This document shows, one piece after another, positions 35,133 to 45,012 of a stretch of 64,000 bases of DNA. This DNA comes from CAKXIK01 sp050947015 (GTDB taxonomy: Bacteria; Bacillota; Clostridia; Oscillospirales; Acutalibacteraceae). The stretch lies in NCBI GenBank assembly GCA_050947015.1, contig JBMNVT010000006.1:1-64000 (forward strand), given 5' to 3'. The number at the start of each line of letters is the position of its first letter. Within the stretch, counting starts at the first letter, position 1. The position numbers were made by a program, and so were the translations under genes. The notes beneath the pieces were generated by a model that saw nothing but the letters and a program-made list of their open reading frames with translations, was not told the origin of the DNA and did not search any database.

Positions 35133-35459
35133 TTGCCAAGAAAACCGATGGAAGTCCTTACCGAGTCCATGTTTTATGTGCTGATGGCGCTTTACAGCGA
35201 AGAGATGTGCGGCATTGACGTGGCGGAATACATCGACAAACGCACCGGCGGCAGGCTCCGGATCGGGCCGGCAACGCTTTATACTATTCTCGCCAAATTC
35301 GAAAAGGAAAAATATATTCGTCAAACTGTCATTGAAGGGCGCAAAAGAACATACTCCATTACGGAAAAAGGCGTCAACGCCTACCTCGCGGAAATCAATC
35401 GGCTGCGGCAGTGCATTGCTGACGCAGATTCAGCAGACGCACAGCAAAAGGAGAAATGA
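35133..35459 (+). CDS. PadR-family transcriptional regulator
   Basis: 108 residues. Start assigned to TTG at 35133 (GAGGTGG upstream) so that the protein opens with PRKPMEVLTESMFYVLMALY, as PadR proteins do. Winged helix followed by the conserved IGPATLYTILAKFEKEKYI and GRKRTYSITEKGVNAYLAE. It lies 3 bases upstream of a DUF2812 membrane protein, a frequent pairing in Clostridia in which PadR represses the pair until a signal, often membrane stress or a drug, relieves it. The ligand is unknown. Confidence 0.88.
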   Translation: MPRKPMEVLTESMFYVLMALYSEEMCGIDVAEYIDKRTGGRLRIGPATLYTILAKFEKEKYIRQTVIEGRKRTYSITEKGVNAYLAEINRLRQCIADADSADAQQKEK

Positions 35460-35462
35460 CAG

Positions 35463-36692
35463 ATGAAAAAGGAATATAAAATCGGTCAGCGTGTGTACCG
35501 GCTGCCGCCATGCTCTCCTTTTGACGTGAAAGGAATGGAATGCTGGCTTGGCGACATGGCACTGGAAGGTTTTTTCCTTGTAAAAGACGGTTTCTTTGCG
35601 GGCATCGCCGCTTTTGAATTCAACGAGCCGCAGACTGCAAAATATCGCCTGCAGGCCGCACAAAAAAGTACGAGCATTTGGGCAGAAAATGAGGATGACC
35701 CCGACCCGGAGCAGATTGAGCTCAGCCAAAAGTATTCATGGAACTATATTGCCAAGCGCGGCGATTTTTACATCTACCGCAGTTTTAACCCTGATGCGAG
35801 AGAAATGAATACCGATCCTGAAGTGGAGGCACTGGCTCTGAATTCAGTAAAAAAGAAGAGATTTGGCTCGCTGCTCGGATTGCTTTTTTGGATTGTCATA
35901 TATCCATTCATTTTGACGCGGGGCGGAGTGCTGCTTACCATTATCAGCATCAAAACATGGCTTTTTCTGATTCTGGCAATGCTTGCGCTGTGGGTCGCTG
36001 CCGATGAGCTGGCTGCTTTTCTGTCTCTTGGCAAACTGCAGAAAAAATTGTGGCACGGCGAAAACATAGCGGTGAAACGCGACTGGAAAAAGAGCGCTTT
36101 TTGGCATAATGGAAAAAAGGCGTTTAAGACCACTCTTGAAATCATTTTAATCTGCTTATTTCTCCACAATTGGAGTGTCGAAACGCTGGACCGCGGCTTT
36201 GTACCGATCGACCAATACACCGGTGAGCTACCGTTTGCAACCCTGATCGATTTTGCAGGAGCGCGCAATTCGGATTATTCATTGACACTGACAGATTTGG
36301 GAAACCGGTTCAACACAGTCAAAGAGAAGTCAGATTGGCTTGCGCCGCGCTGCATAAAGTACAATGAACACGCACAAATCACCTTATCCGGCGGAAACAG
36401 CTGGAGTGGCAGCTTATACGTTGATTATTTTGAGGCATCGAGCAATGGTATCGCCAACCGTCTTGCAAAAGAGCTGCAGCATGATGACCATCGAAAAAAA
36501 AGGAATGAACCGATCGAAATACCGGAGCTGAATGTCGACTTTGCTGCTGCGTACTATAATGATATTCATTTCCCTACAATAGTGATTCAAAAAGGCAACA
36601 TTGCAGTCAGGGCATTTTTCTACCAAACGACCTCGGACGATACTCTGCCGATAGAAGAATGGGCAAGCATCCTGGCGGATAGTCTAGGCTGA
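35463..36692 (+). CDS. DUF2812 membrane protein
   Basis: 409 residues. The N-terminal 120 residues are DUF2812 (MECWLGDMALEGFFLVK is typical), followed by two clear membrane helices (about 138-190), a basic stretch, a third hydrophobic segment (about 225-240), and a C-terminal soluble domain of about 160 residues with PIDQYTGELPF and GGNSWSGSLYVDYFE. Many DUF2812 proteins are about 180-200 residues, so this one carries an additional C-terminal domain, probably extracytoplasmic. Function unknown; regulated with padR. Confidence 0.75.
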   Translation: MKKEYKIGQRVYRLPPCSPFDVKGMECWLGDMALEGFFLVKDGFFAGIAAFEFNEPQTAKYRLQAAQKSTSIWAENEDDPDPEQIELSQKYSWNYIAKRGDFYIYRSFNPDAREMNTDPEVEALALNSVKKKRFGSLLGLLFWIVIYPFILTRGGVLLTIISIKTWLFLILAMLALWVAADELAAFLSLGKLQKKLWHGENIAVKRDWKKSAFWHNGKKAFKTTLEIILICLFLHNWSVETLDRGFVPIDQYTGELPFATLIDFAGARNSDYSLTLTDLGNRFNTVKEKSDWLAPRCIKYNEHAQITLSGGNSWSGSLYVDYFEASSNGIANRLAKELQHDDHRKKRNEPIEIPELNVDFAAAYYNDIHFPTIVIQKGNIAVRAFFYQTTSDDTLPIEEWASILADSLG

Positions 36693-36784
36693 TGGACCAA
36701 GATCGTTTGAACCGCATCATTGGGCTAACCAAAATTTACTAATTTCTGGCGAAAAACCGATTCGGACAGGCTCAAAATTTTAAG

Positions 36785-36822
36785 GGCGGCCACCTGCTGT
36801 GCAGCAGGTGGCCGCCTTTTTT
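36785..36822. terminator. Bidirectional terminator
   Basis: A nearly perfect 32-base palindrome: GGCGGCCACCTGCTG and CAGCAGGTGGCCGCC around two bases, with T-run on the plus strand, between the DUF2812 gene and the convergent CBM9 gene. Confidence 0.9.
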
Positions 36823-36842
36823 ACTGAAAGAGAATTCAGGAA

Positions 36843-39800
36843 TTATTCCCGATATGTTTTGCGTTGAATCATCACAATCACGCCTGCTGCAAACACCGCT
36901 GCCGTCGCCAGCACCACCGGTATCCAAATCATCCGGCCGGAAACGCCTCCGGTTGCAGGGTTAACTTCGGAACCCGCCGGGGAAACGGCAGATGTTTCAG
37001 ATTCCCCCGCTGGAGAAGATACTTCTGTTTCCTCTTCAGAGGAGCTATCCGGTGATCCCGGTATGCTCTCCGGTTGAGAAGAGCTTGCAGGGGGAGTGCT
37101 GGAAGAAGAGTTCTCCGGAGCATAGTCAAGAGTCATTCTGCTGAGCCAGCGCGGGCTGGCGTCGGCACTGACCTGCAAGTGCCCATCCTCTGTACGGATA
37201 AACTGCATTGCATTCCACACATTGGTAATCAGGCTGCTTGAGCATACAATTTTATCGCTCTTTTCATAATCCCAGCCGCCGTTGTTGTTCTGATCGTCCA
37301 TAAGCATTGCGCCAATTCCAATCTCGGGGCGATTCATTTCGTTCGACGCTGCAATCCGTTGTTTTAGCGAGTCGCTTAATGCAATTTTCAGTTCTACATG
37401 ATATCCGGTTTCTGTCGCCACAACAATATAATCTGCTTTTGATTTATCTCCATTGAACGAAGCAAACCCTCCGCCCAGCTTATCATAAATTCTTCCGTCA
37501 GACGACTGCTGCAGATTCAGCGCATCAATTAAAAAGATGCCGCTTTCCTCTTCAACGAACCGATATTCATTTACCGCTGTATTTTCATTATCCGTATTCA
37601 GGAAATCAAAGAAAAAGGTAATGCCGTCAAAACCGATCAGACTTTTTGCCGATGCGACATCGCCGTTCAGTGCATTTCTGTCGGATTTTGTGGGATCATA
37701 GATCGATGCAAAACAGTAGAGATAATTATCGTCATAAGCGGTATTGATTTCTCCAACCGCGCGGCCTTCCCCGGCCTTATACCGCGATGCCGAACTGGTG
37801 CTGCGGTTTACTTCGATCGTTCGGGAAAGCGCATAGGTTTCATCCCGGACACCATCCAGAACGACCGTTTGTTTGACTGCATTGGCAATCGGGTGAGCCT
37901 CCACCTCCGCGGTAATCACAGCTTCTCCGTCCGGCATAATAAAAGTATTTCCGCTCCAGGGAAGAGAAACGCCGTTGACTTTTAATCTGCGTCCCGTCAT
38001 GGCCATACCGTAAGGTCCGCTGCTGAAATAGACCCATTTCTGTTGAGAATTCGAGAAGTGTCCGTAATCATACATTCCGTCATCCTGCACAAACTCATAC
38101 CCGTCTTCCAGTTGGATGTCAAGCGTCACAAGTTCGCCGGGCTTTGCGGTTTGCCGGTCGCTTGTAATGGTCAGTCCCTCAATGTTCGGCAGAATGATTG
38201 GGAACTCCTCGGGTTTTTCAACAATTTCAGCCGTCAGCAGAACGTTTTTATTCGGCATCACAAAGGCCGAGCCCAATTCAAACGGTTCTCCGTCCAGCCG
38301 AACTGAGCCTTCTACCAGCATCATTTCCTCTGCCACGGACAATTGCGGAACAACAACTTCACCTGCATACGCGGCGCTGGGATTCAGGGTTCCCTGCTCT
38401 GCGGTGATACTGGTCTCGATTTGATAATCCGGAATTAGCTTCATCCGTTCGATGCACTGCGGGTTTGCCCATGCGTCGCCCAGCCGGCCATTTGAGAATG
38501 CGATTGCGTCACGATCCCCGTCGTTATTGGTATCATCGTTAACCTGGAACCCAACACCGATCTCTGCAGTATTACCAACCGCAATCTGTGTTTTAATCTC
38601 CTGAGGCAGCTCAAAACGAATTTCAATGTTATAGCCGTTATCCGTCCGCACCACCGACCAGGAGCATTTTTTCCGGTTGTCCTTATAAACCGATTCAAGC
38701 TTGCCGGAATATCCCCATCGTTCAACCGGAGTGCCATTTTGCAGCGTCGTTTCATAGTCGTTGACATCCAGCATCAGGTATCCGCTTTTTCCGGGTGTAA
38801 ACTCTGCCGAGGAGCCATCCGTAAAATCAAGATAAAACTGCACTCCGTCCAGATCTGAATTGTCATCCTTCGGATGGACATCTCTGCTGTTCAGGCTCGA
38901 ATCCTGAATCTCGGCAAATAAATACAGATAATCAGAATCATAAATTGCTTTTGCCGCTCCGGACGCGGCGCCGGTTATCACTTTATTGGAATAAAGCTCT
39001 TTGTTCAACAGAATTGCCGGGGCTCTGTCATAGGCCGCATCCAGCTTGCCGTCGATTTCCGGCGTGCCGGACACCGCAACATGTGCGCTTCCGTTTTCAG
39101 CATAGTAATCCGGCTCAAGAATCATTTCCGTCATAGAATATGGCTGGCTCCATGCCGACAGAATGGCTTCCCTGCTCATCAGATAATTATTCCGGATACC
39201 GTCGTCGTTTGTATCATCATTGAGCTGAATCCCAAAGCCTATTGCCGTTTCCAGTTCCTGTGCCAGCTTTGCTTTCAGCGTTGCGCTCAACGGAACTTTT
39301 CCTTCCAGCACATAACCGTTCTGCGTATGCTTTGCAACATATTCAATTCCATCGGCAGAACCCTGCTCCAGCCAGATTGGATTCCCGTTGGCAAACATAC
39401 CGAAATAACCGGCCTCATTCCCATTTGCATTGCAATAGCTCCAGGTATAGCTTCGGTATGCTGATGGATTTTTTGCCGAACCGTAATCGGTATTCAAAAA
39501 ATCATAATACAACTGAGCGCCGTCAATGCCGTTATGATCGGCTTGCTGGTCGATCGTTTCCGGGCTTGTAACATTCTTGTCGGTGATATCCATATGAAAA
39601 TACAGATACTCATTATCATGAATAAAGCGATAAACACCATTTGTATCAGAATTTCCGGTACCGTTGAAGCGGAACGTATCCGCAGTGGATTTGAGATATG
39701 CGTCATCCAGATTTCCGTCCAATATGGCAGTTCCAAACGCCGCACGCTGTGTCGACCGGTCTATTGCCCCGCCCGCGATGATTTCCTCTGCATTTTTATC

Positions 39801-42800
39801 CGGAATACAGTACAGCGAAGTGGTTTGATTTGGCTGCCCCCAGGCAGCCAGCACCTTGTCCTCGTTGACAATAAAGTAATCCCGTCCGCCAACGCCATTA
39901 TTGGCATCGTCATTGATAATAAAACCAACGCCAATTTCAACAGGTGCATCTGCGGCTGCCAGCACCGACTTTACACAGGCATGCAGCGGAATTTTTCCCT
40001 CCAGAACATACCCTGTTGCTGTAGGAAGCGCAGTATATTCAAATCCCTTGCTGTTTGCATCACCGTTTGCATAAGAGGTAAAATAACTTGCCTCTCCGCT
40101 GAGTCCGTCATATGAGGTTGGGTTTGTCGTCCCCTTGAGGAAATTATAATAAATTTCTATTCCGTCGATTCCTTTTTCGCCATCGCTTTCGCCCACGTGC
40201 TTTTCCGAGTTTGTTACATGGCTGTCCGTTACGTCAATAAAATAATACAGGTAATGATTGTCGTATACAAAACGGTAAGTGGCCGCCGTCCTTTCGGTTG
40301 TAGGCAGCTCTGTTCCACAGAGAGTTGCGTTTGCAATTGTGCCGACGGCCGATTTCTTATAGACCTCGTCGAGCACGCCATCGAGCGTCGGCGTACCGTA
40401 AACGGCGCTGTTGGGCACCGCCGAGCCCTCGTTCGGCTCCATCCACAGCGGCAGCATCATGCTTGGATTTCCCCACGCTTCCAGCACGTTGCCCTCTCCG
40501 ACGTTGACCATATAATAATCGCGTTCTCCGTTGCCGTCAGCATCGTCCTGCAGCAAGATTCCCATACCGATTTCAATATCTTTGTCGCCGATTAGCTGAG
40601 CCTTTACCGAAGTGCTGAGCGGAATTTTTCCCTCGATTACATAACCGGAGCCTGTCGTTTTTACTGCATAACTTCCCAACTCCGCCGCAGTTTCGGAGCT
40701 GACCTTATTTGAGTTATAGGTAATTGGGCTTCCATCTGCATAAACAGTAAAATATCCTGCTTCCCCGTCATTTTTTGTTGCCGCAGTATATTCCTTCGGG
40801 TTGGTGCTTCCCCTGAGGAAATTATAATAAATTTCAATTTTATCTCCGCCGGCAACCGAAACATGATAATCTGTCACTTTGATATAATAGTACAAATAAT
40901 CCTCATCATGTGCAAACGAATAGCTTGCCGAGGTCATTTCTTCTTTCGGCAGCGTCACTTTATTGTCGCTGTATACCGAAGTGACACTCCCCACGGTGGA
41001 CTGCGCATATGCCGCGTCTTTTTCTCCGTCAACCGTGATCTCACCAAAAGACGCCCGTTCACGGATATCCTCCGGGTTACGGCGAATCTCTCCCTCACCG
41101 ACATTAAGCTCCACATAAATTCCGAAATGGTCGGACGCCGCCAAACGAGGATTGTTCCGGTCCCCCTCACGCATGACCTTATAAGAGCGAACGTCCAATG
41201 CGTCGATGGAAACAAACATATGATCGATTGCAAGGCCGCCGTCATAATCACTCAAATCCTCAGAGATCATAAGACTGCCGTCAATCAGCGTTTGACCTTC
41301 GTTGACGACCTGATCCTCTGGAGCACAGTACAGTGAATCCTGCATATCAACATTGGGATAATCCGACACCATTAATTGATATGCATCCGTCGCACGATTG
41401 CCGTTAAAATCTCCGGTGGCCACAATTCCAAGCTCGCTGTATCCCTTTTCTGTGCGGAAAACTTCAATTTTCTCACGAATCACGCGCATACCGACCGTTC
41501 TTGCTTCGTCACTGATATGATCCAGGTGAGTATTAAAATGTGCATACATCACGTCTGTGGCTTTATTCCTGAAAATTGCCCAGGTGCATACGCGTTCTTC
41601 CGCTGCGTCCGATTGTTTGGAAGGAACGTCTGGCGTGTCAGAAAGCCAGAACACGCCTGAATCCATCAGTTCCAGCCGATCCTGCCGGTAATAAATCGGG
41701 TCGGTAAACGCCTGTGTTGCCGGGACGATGGTGTAATTGGTCAAATTGACATTTAAGAAGTTTTTCCAGTTAAGGTTTCCTTCCTGAAAGCCAATGGAAT
41801 CCGCATCATAGCGCCCGATGATATCGACAGTTCTTTCTCCGCGTTTATTAACCGTAAAATACTCTTCCCAGTTTTCAATCGTACCGGGCGTGTTCAACAA
41901 GTTCCATCCCATTACCCGAATGTCGTTTTCGCCCGCAGCAAGAGGAGCTGCGGCAACCAACGCGGGTGAAAGCGAGGGTACGGTGCCTGTGTGGTCGGTA
42001 TTCACAATAACTGTTTCTCCAGCGCTGTAAGCGGCGTCCTTTTGCCCATCCAGCAGTGCAGTTCCAAAGCCGGCCATAAAATTCGGAATGCCTTTTTCGT
42101 CTTCCTTCGGAATCGTCACTTCGGATTTGTCCACAAAAACAGCAGTTACCACCGCTCCCGCCGCCGGCAGCGCAAAGCTTGTTCCCTTAATGGGGGTACC
42201 GTTTACCAGAATCGACTGCAGCCGTTTTCCTTCGTCCGGCGCTGCCGTTATGTTAACGGTCTGTCCAATAATTCCTTCTGCTTCCACGTCCACGCTGAGG
42301 ATTCCGCCGGTAACGGTCGTCCCTACCGTAACGGGAGCCGTGTTGCGGAGCGTTACATCCGGGAAACCTTTGCTTCCCTGGCAAGCGTCTTCCCAAGAGT
42401 ACCATTCGCCGTGTACGCCCATGTCGTTGACCAAAACGCCGTCACGTCCGCTGTTGTCGCCCGCATAGCTGTCGTCCTTATCGTCGTTCAGCTGAATTCC
42501 AAAGCCGATGGCCGGGTTCTTGACGGTGCTGATTCTCTTTTTCAGGTTGGCGCTCATTTTAACCTTGAGCTCAACATTATAGCCTACGGAGGTCTGCTTC
42601 AGCGCCGCTGTAAATTCGCCGGTAAATGGGCGGCCATCCGTCATAACATACGAATTCAGATTGTTGCTTCCGCCGGTGTAAAACGCGTCTCCGCTTTCTT
42701 TGGCAATAAAGTTGGTCTGAATTCTGCCCTGTTCGCCCGCAATGGGATCGCGCGTACCGGGAAGATAATCCGTTTCAGCCGTGTTGAGGAGGTCAATGTA

Positions 42801-43151
42801 AAAATTGACGCCTTCAACGTCTCTCTTAATTTCTTCGTTGCCTCTATTAAACTTCGGGGTCGGGTCGTTAACCTCTACCAGAACATACATGTACTCGTCA
42901 TCAAACAAGGCATATGCCGAGGCGGTTGCGTAATCGTTTCCTGTAACATATCCTTGTTCAATTCCCTGATCGATCAAAATGGGGGTAGCGGATTTATAGG
43001 CATCCTCTTTTTCCCCATCAACGACAGGCGCCGTTTGAGTATAGGAGGCACTTTGAATGGAAACGGGATCCGAGGGGGCTGCTATGGCAACAGAAACCGC
43101 TGAGAAGACAATGCTTACAGATAACAGAATTGCCAGTATCTTCTTTTTCAT
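36843..43151 (-). CDS. Giant cell-wall protein: six CBM9-like modules and an EEP phosphodiesterase domain
   Basis: 2102 residues from ATG at 43151. Signal peptide 1-28. Six CBM9/DOMON-like sugar-binding modules open with a repeated DGxxDxxY motif near residues 44, 703, 922, 1142, 1362 and 1764; a seventh opening (GTALLDGQKDAAY, about 365) is a stub. After it, residues about 405-690 form an endonuclease/exonuclease/phosphatase domain with every active-site motif: FQEGN, NTHLDH, GDFNGNR, IDHMFVS and SDHFG. InlB-type repeats lie near 260-330 and 1590-1750. A Ser/Pro/Glu linker leads to NPATGG, a membrane helix and a basic tail, a sortase-type anchor. Probably a surface phosphodiesterase or phosphatase held on a glycan; it follows a sugar transporter operon. 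Confidence 0.85.
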   Translation of the reverse strand: MKKKILAILLSVSIVFSAVSVAIAAPSDPVSIQSASYTQTAPVVDGEKEDAYKSATPILIDQGIEQGYVTGNDYATASAYALFDDEYMYVLVEVNDPTPKFNRGNEEIKRDVEGVNFYIDLLNTAETDYLPGTRDPIAGEQGRIQTNFIAKESGDAFYTGGSNNLNSYVMTDGRPFTGEFTAALKQTSVGYNVELKVKMSANLKKRISTVKNPAIGFGIQLNDDKDDSYAGDNSGRDGVLVNDMGVHGEWYSWEDACQGSKGFPDVTLRNTAPVTVGTTVTGGILSVDVEAEGIIGQTVNITAAPDEGKRLQSILVNGTPIKGTSFALPAAGAVVTAVFVDKSEVTIPKEDEKGIPNFMAGFGTALLDGQKDAAYSAGETVIVNTDHTGTVPSLSPALVAAAPLAAGENDIRVMGWNLLNTPGTIENWEEYFTVNKRGERTVDIIGRYDADSIGFQEGNLNWKNFLNVNLTNYTIVPATQAFTDPIYYRQDRLELMDSGVFWLSDTPDVPSKQSDAAEERVCTWAIFRNKATDVMYAHFNTHLDHISDEARTVGMRVIREKIEVFRTEKGYSELGIVATGDFNGNRATDAYQLMVSDYPNVDMQDSLYCAPEDQVVNEGQTLIDGSLMISEDLSDYDGGLAIDHMFVSIDALDVRSYKVMREGDRNNPRLAASDHFGIYVELNVGEGEIRRNPEDIRERASFGEITVDGEKDAAYAQSTVGSVTSVYSDNKVTLPKEEMTSASYSFAHDEDYLYYYIKVTDYHVSVAGGDKIEIYYNFLRGSTNPKEYTAATKNDGEAGYFTVYADGSPITYNSNKVSSETAAELGSYAVKTTGSGYVIEGKIPLSTSVKAQLIGDKDIEIGMGILLQDDADGNGERDYYMVNVGEGNVLEAWGNPSMMLPLWMEPNEGSAVPNSAVYGTPTLDGVLDEVYKKSAVGTIANATLCGTELPTTERTAATYRFVYDNHYLYYFIDVTDSHVTNSEKHVGESDGEKGIDGIEIYYNFLKGTTNPTSYDGLSGEASYFTSYANGDANSKGFEYTALPTATGYVLEGKIPLHACVKSVLAAADAPVEIGVGFIINDDANNGVGGRDYFIVNEDKVLAAWGQPNQTTSLYCIPDKNAEEIIAGGAIDRSTQRAAFGTAILDGNLDDAYLKSTADTFRFNGTGNSDTNGVYRFIHDNEYLYFHMDITDKNVTSPETIDQQADHNGIDGAQLYYDFLNTDYGSAKNPSAYRSYTWSYCNANGNEAGYFGMFANGNPIWLEQGSADGIEYVAKHTQNGYVLEGKVPLSATLKAKLAQELETAIGFGIQLNDDTNDDGIRNNYLMSREAILSAWSQPYSMTEMILEPDYYAENGSAHVAVSGTPEIDGKLDAAYDRAPAILLNKELYSNKVITGAASGAAKAIYDSDYLYLFAEIQDSSLNSRDVHPKDDNSDLDGVQFYLDFTDGSSAEFTPGKSGYLMLDVNDYETTLQNGTPVERWGYSGKLESVYKDNRKKCSWSVVRTDNGYNIEIRFELPQEIKTQIAVGNTAEIGVGFQVNDDTNNDGDRDAIAFSNGRLGDAWANPQCIERMKLIPDYQIETSITAEQGTLNPSAAYAGEVVVPQLSVAEEMMLVEGSVRLDGEPFELGSAFVMPNKNVLLTAEIVEKPEEFPIILPNIEGLTITSDRQTAKPGELVTLDIQLEDGYEFVQDDGMYDYGHFSNSQQKWVYFSSGPYGMAMTGRRLKVNGVSLPWSGNTFIMPDGEAVITAEVEAHPIANAVKQTVVLDGVRDETYALSRTIEVNRSTSSASRYKAGEGRAVGEINTAYDDNYLYCFASIYDPTKSDRNALNGDVASAKSLIGFDGITFFFDFLNTDNENTAVNEYRFVEEESGIFLIDALNLQQSSDGRIYDKLGGGFASFNGDKSKADYIVVATETGYHVELKIALSDSLKQRIAASNEMNRPEIGIGAMLMDDQNNNGGWDYEKSDKIVCSSSLITNVWNAMQFIRTEDGHLQVSADASPRWLSRMTLDYAPENSSSSTPPASSSQPESIPGSPDSSSEEETEVSSPAGESETSAVSPAGSEVNPATGGVSGRMIWIPVVLATAAVFAAGVIVMIQRKTYRE

Positions 43152-43179
43152 TGTGTCAATCATCCCTTTCACTGCATTC

Positions 43180-43234
43180 AAAAATTTAAAAAGCTGGAAA
43201 CCCCTTTGAAGAAAGATAAAAGGCGTCTCCAGCT
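43180..43234 (-). terminator. Intercistronic terminator/attenuator before the CBM9-EEP gene
   Basis: On the minus strand AGCTGGAGACGCCTTT and AAAGGGGTTTCCAGCT arms followed by TTTTTAAATTTTT, between the solute-binding-protein stop and the CBM9-EEP start 29 bases further on. It should reduce read-through into the giant gene. Confidence 0.65.
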
Positions 43235-43263
43235 GCATGTGCCGTCAAATCATGTAATTCGTT

Positions 43264-44940
43264 TTATTTTCCGTAATTGAAATAGCGATCTGCACGAGCC
43301 TGATAAACTTTAAGGAGCTCATCCATGCCGCCGTCTTTCAACGGCTTAATGACCTGCGTATCCCAGTCGGTATCAATGTTAATTTCACCTTTATAAATTT
43401 TAACAGCGATTTCACGGGAAAGAGCTTTGTAAGCAGCCTCATACTTGGCGAGAGTTTCGTTCTCTTCCGCAGTGGGAACGGCCATGTACGCTTTCATGTT
43501 ATCGACCATTGTATCCGGGTAATCGATGACCTCTTTCTGCGCATCTCCTTTTTCCTTGGAAATCGTAGCGATTTCATTTTCCATATCGGAGAAGCGGATG
43601 ACCGGGAACGCAAAGCCCCAAATGTTGCTGCCGTTGCATTCGCCGGAGATGGATGCGGCCTCCCAGTCGGCGCCCGTCGCATCGCCAATCAGAATTTTAA
43701 TGCCGTCCCGCACTTCATAGGTTGTGCCTTCGATTCCCCATGCGTTCAGATCTTCAAACTTGTCGCTGTACAGAATATCCAGGAAAATGGACGCCGCTTC
43801 TTTATCCTTCAAATTCTTGGTAAACGCAGCGTGACGCCAGTCAGTCAGCTGGGGCGGCTCAATGTTGCTGATCGGTTTTACTCCATCAGTTCCCTGAATC
43901 GGCATCAGGCTTACATAGTTTGCAGCCTCGGCGCCTTCCTGAACATTGACTTCCGGCTCAAGCCAGCCCTGCATGCAGTAAGAGCTGAGAGAAGCCGCCT
44001 GATTGTTTGCGTTTGCGGCGTCTGTTACAGCAGTTTCGCAGGCAATATAGTCAACGCTGGTCAGTCCGTCCTTTAAAAGGCTCTGAATGTATTTGAAATA
44101 GTCCTTGACGCCGGGCTGTTCCCAAGTGGAAACAACAATTCCGTCATTCGTGGAAAGACCGAAACGATCGTTGGGCAGGCCAAACCACTGCGGGATGCCG
44201 GAAGAGAAATCTTTCCATCCGGCAACATAATACTCATCCTTCTGTCCGTTCCCGTTCAGATCGTTTTCCTGACAGGCCTTTAGATAGTTTGTGAATTCGT
44301 CCAATGTTTTGGGAACTTCAATTCCGAGCTTCTGCACCCAGTCGTAGCGGATCAGAACATTGGTGCAGGTAGAAGCCAGCTTGCCGTCATAATAAGTTTC
44401 CTGCAGTGCCGGCATCCAGTACATTTTTCCATCGGTATAGGAAGCCTTCCTGTAAACCTGGCTGTACTTTTCCAGAAAAGCCTTCGAGGTTCCGTCCCCG
44501 TTTTCAATAAAATCGTTAATCGGAAGGAAAATGCCGTTTTCAATACCGGAAATCAGCGTCGCATCGTCCGCGCCCTCCAGATTAATGTACTCCGCCAGAT
44601 CCGCTGTGCTGGCAAGGCTTGTGGCCAGTACTGTTTCATACTGATCCTCCTGAACCACATCAAACACGATTTCAAGTCCCTTGGATTCAAAGATCTTGTT
44701 CAGTTCCTGCCAGACCAGGTATTTGTCACGATCCGCAAAACGGCAGTACTGGTTGTCAGATTCCCGAACCATTGCTGTAAATGTATGCTTTTCGGTTGCA
44801 TTAGAGGTGCCTCCGGATGCTTCCGAACCCTGAGAATTTCCTCCTCCCGAAGAAGCAGGAGTATTTGCGCAGCCTGCGGCCATTGTGGTAAACAATGCAG
44901 CGGCCAACGCAATTACCAGCGTTTTTTTCAAACCTTTCAT
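43264..44940 (-). CDS. Extracellular sugar-binding lipoprotein of ABC transporter (LipO type)
   Basis: 558 residues from ATG at 44940 (GGAGG eight bases upstream). Signal peptide ends in the lipobox MAAGC, so Cys22 is lipid-modified. The remainder is a large family-1 type solute-binding fold with the DLNGNGQKDEYY calcium-like loop and the WLEPEVNVQEG region common in LipO-like proteins paired with LplB/LplC. It delivers an oligosaccharide to the two permeases encoded upstream. The ATPase (MsmX-like) is not in the cluster, as usual for this class. Confidence 0.88.
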   Translation of the reverse strand: MKGLKKTLVIALAAALFTTMAAGCANTPASSGGGNSQGSEASGGTSNATEKHTFTAMVRESDNQYCRFADRDKYLVWQELNKIFESKGLEIVFDVVQEDQYETVLATSLASTADLAEYINLEGADDATLISGIENGIFLPINDFIENGDGTSKAFLEKYSQVYRKASYTDGKMYWMPALQETYYDGKLASTCTNVLIRYDWVQKLGIEVPKTLDEFTNYLKACQENDLNGNGQKDEYYVAGWKDFSSGIPQWFGLPNDRFGLSTNDGIVVSTWEQPGVKDYFKYIQSLLKDGLTSVDYIACETAVTDAANANNQAASLSSYCMQGWLEPEVNVQEGAEAANYVSLMPIQGTDGVKPISNIEPPQLTDWRHAAFTKNLKDKEAASIFLDILYSDKFEDLNAWGIEGTTYEVRDGIKILIGDATGADWEAASISGECNGSNIWGFAFPVIRFSDMENEIATISKEKGDAQKEVIDYPDTMVDNMKAYMAVPTAEENETLAKYEAAYKALSREIAVKIYKGEINIDTDWDTQVIKPLKDGGMDELLKVYQARADRYFNYGK

Positions 44941-45012
44941 CAATCATTCCTCCAAATTTTAAATTTATTGTAAAGCATCTGCTTTCCAATACCATATTCT
45001 GCGGCTGACCCA

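Noticed and set aside
41991..43103. 370-codon antisense frame opposite the CBM9-EEP gene
   Set aside because: Lies wholly inside a gene with a signal peptide and repeated CBM9 modules on the other strand.
36843..43151. CBM9 repeats considered as a CRISPR-like or DNA-level tandem repeat
   Set aside because: The periodicity is at the protein domain level (about 220 residues) with divergent nucleotide sequence, so it is gene-internal duplication.
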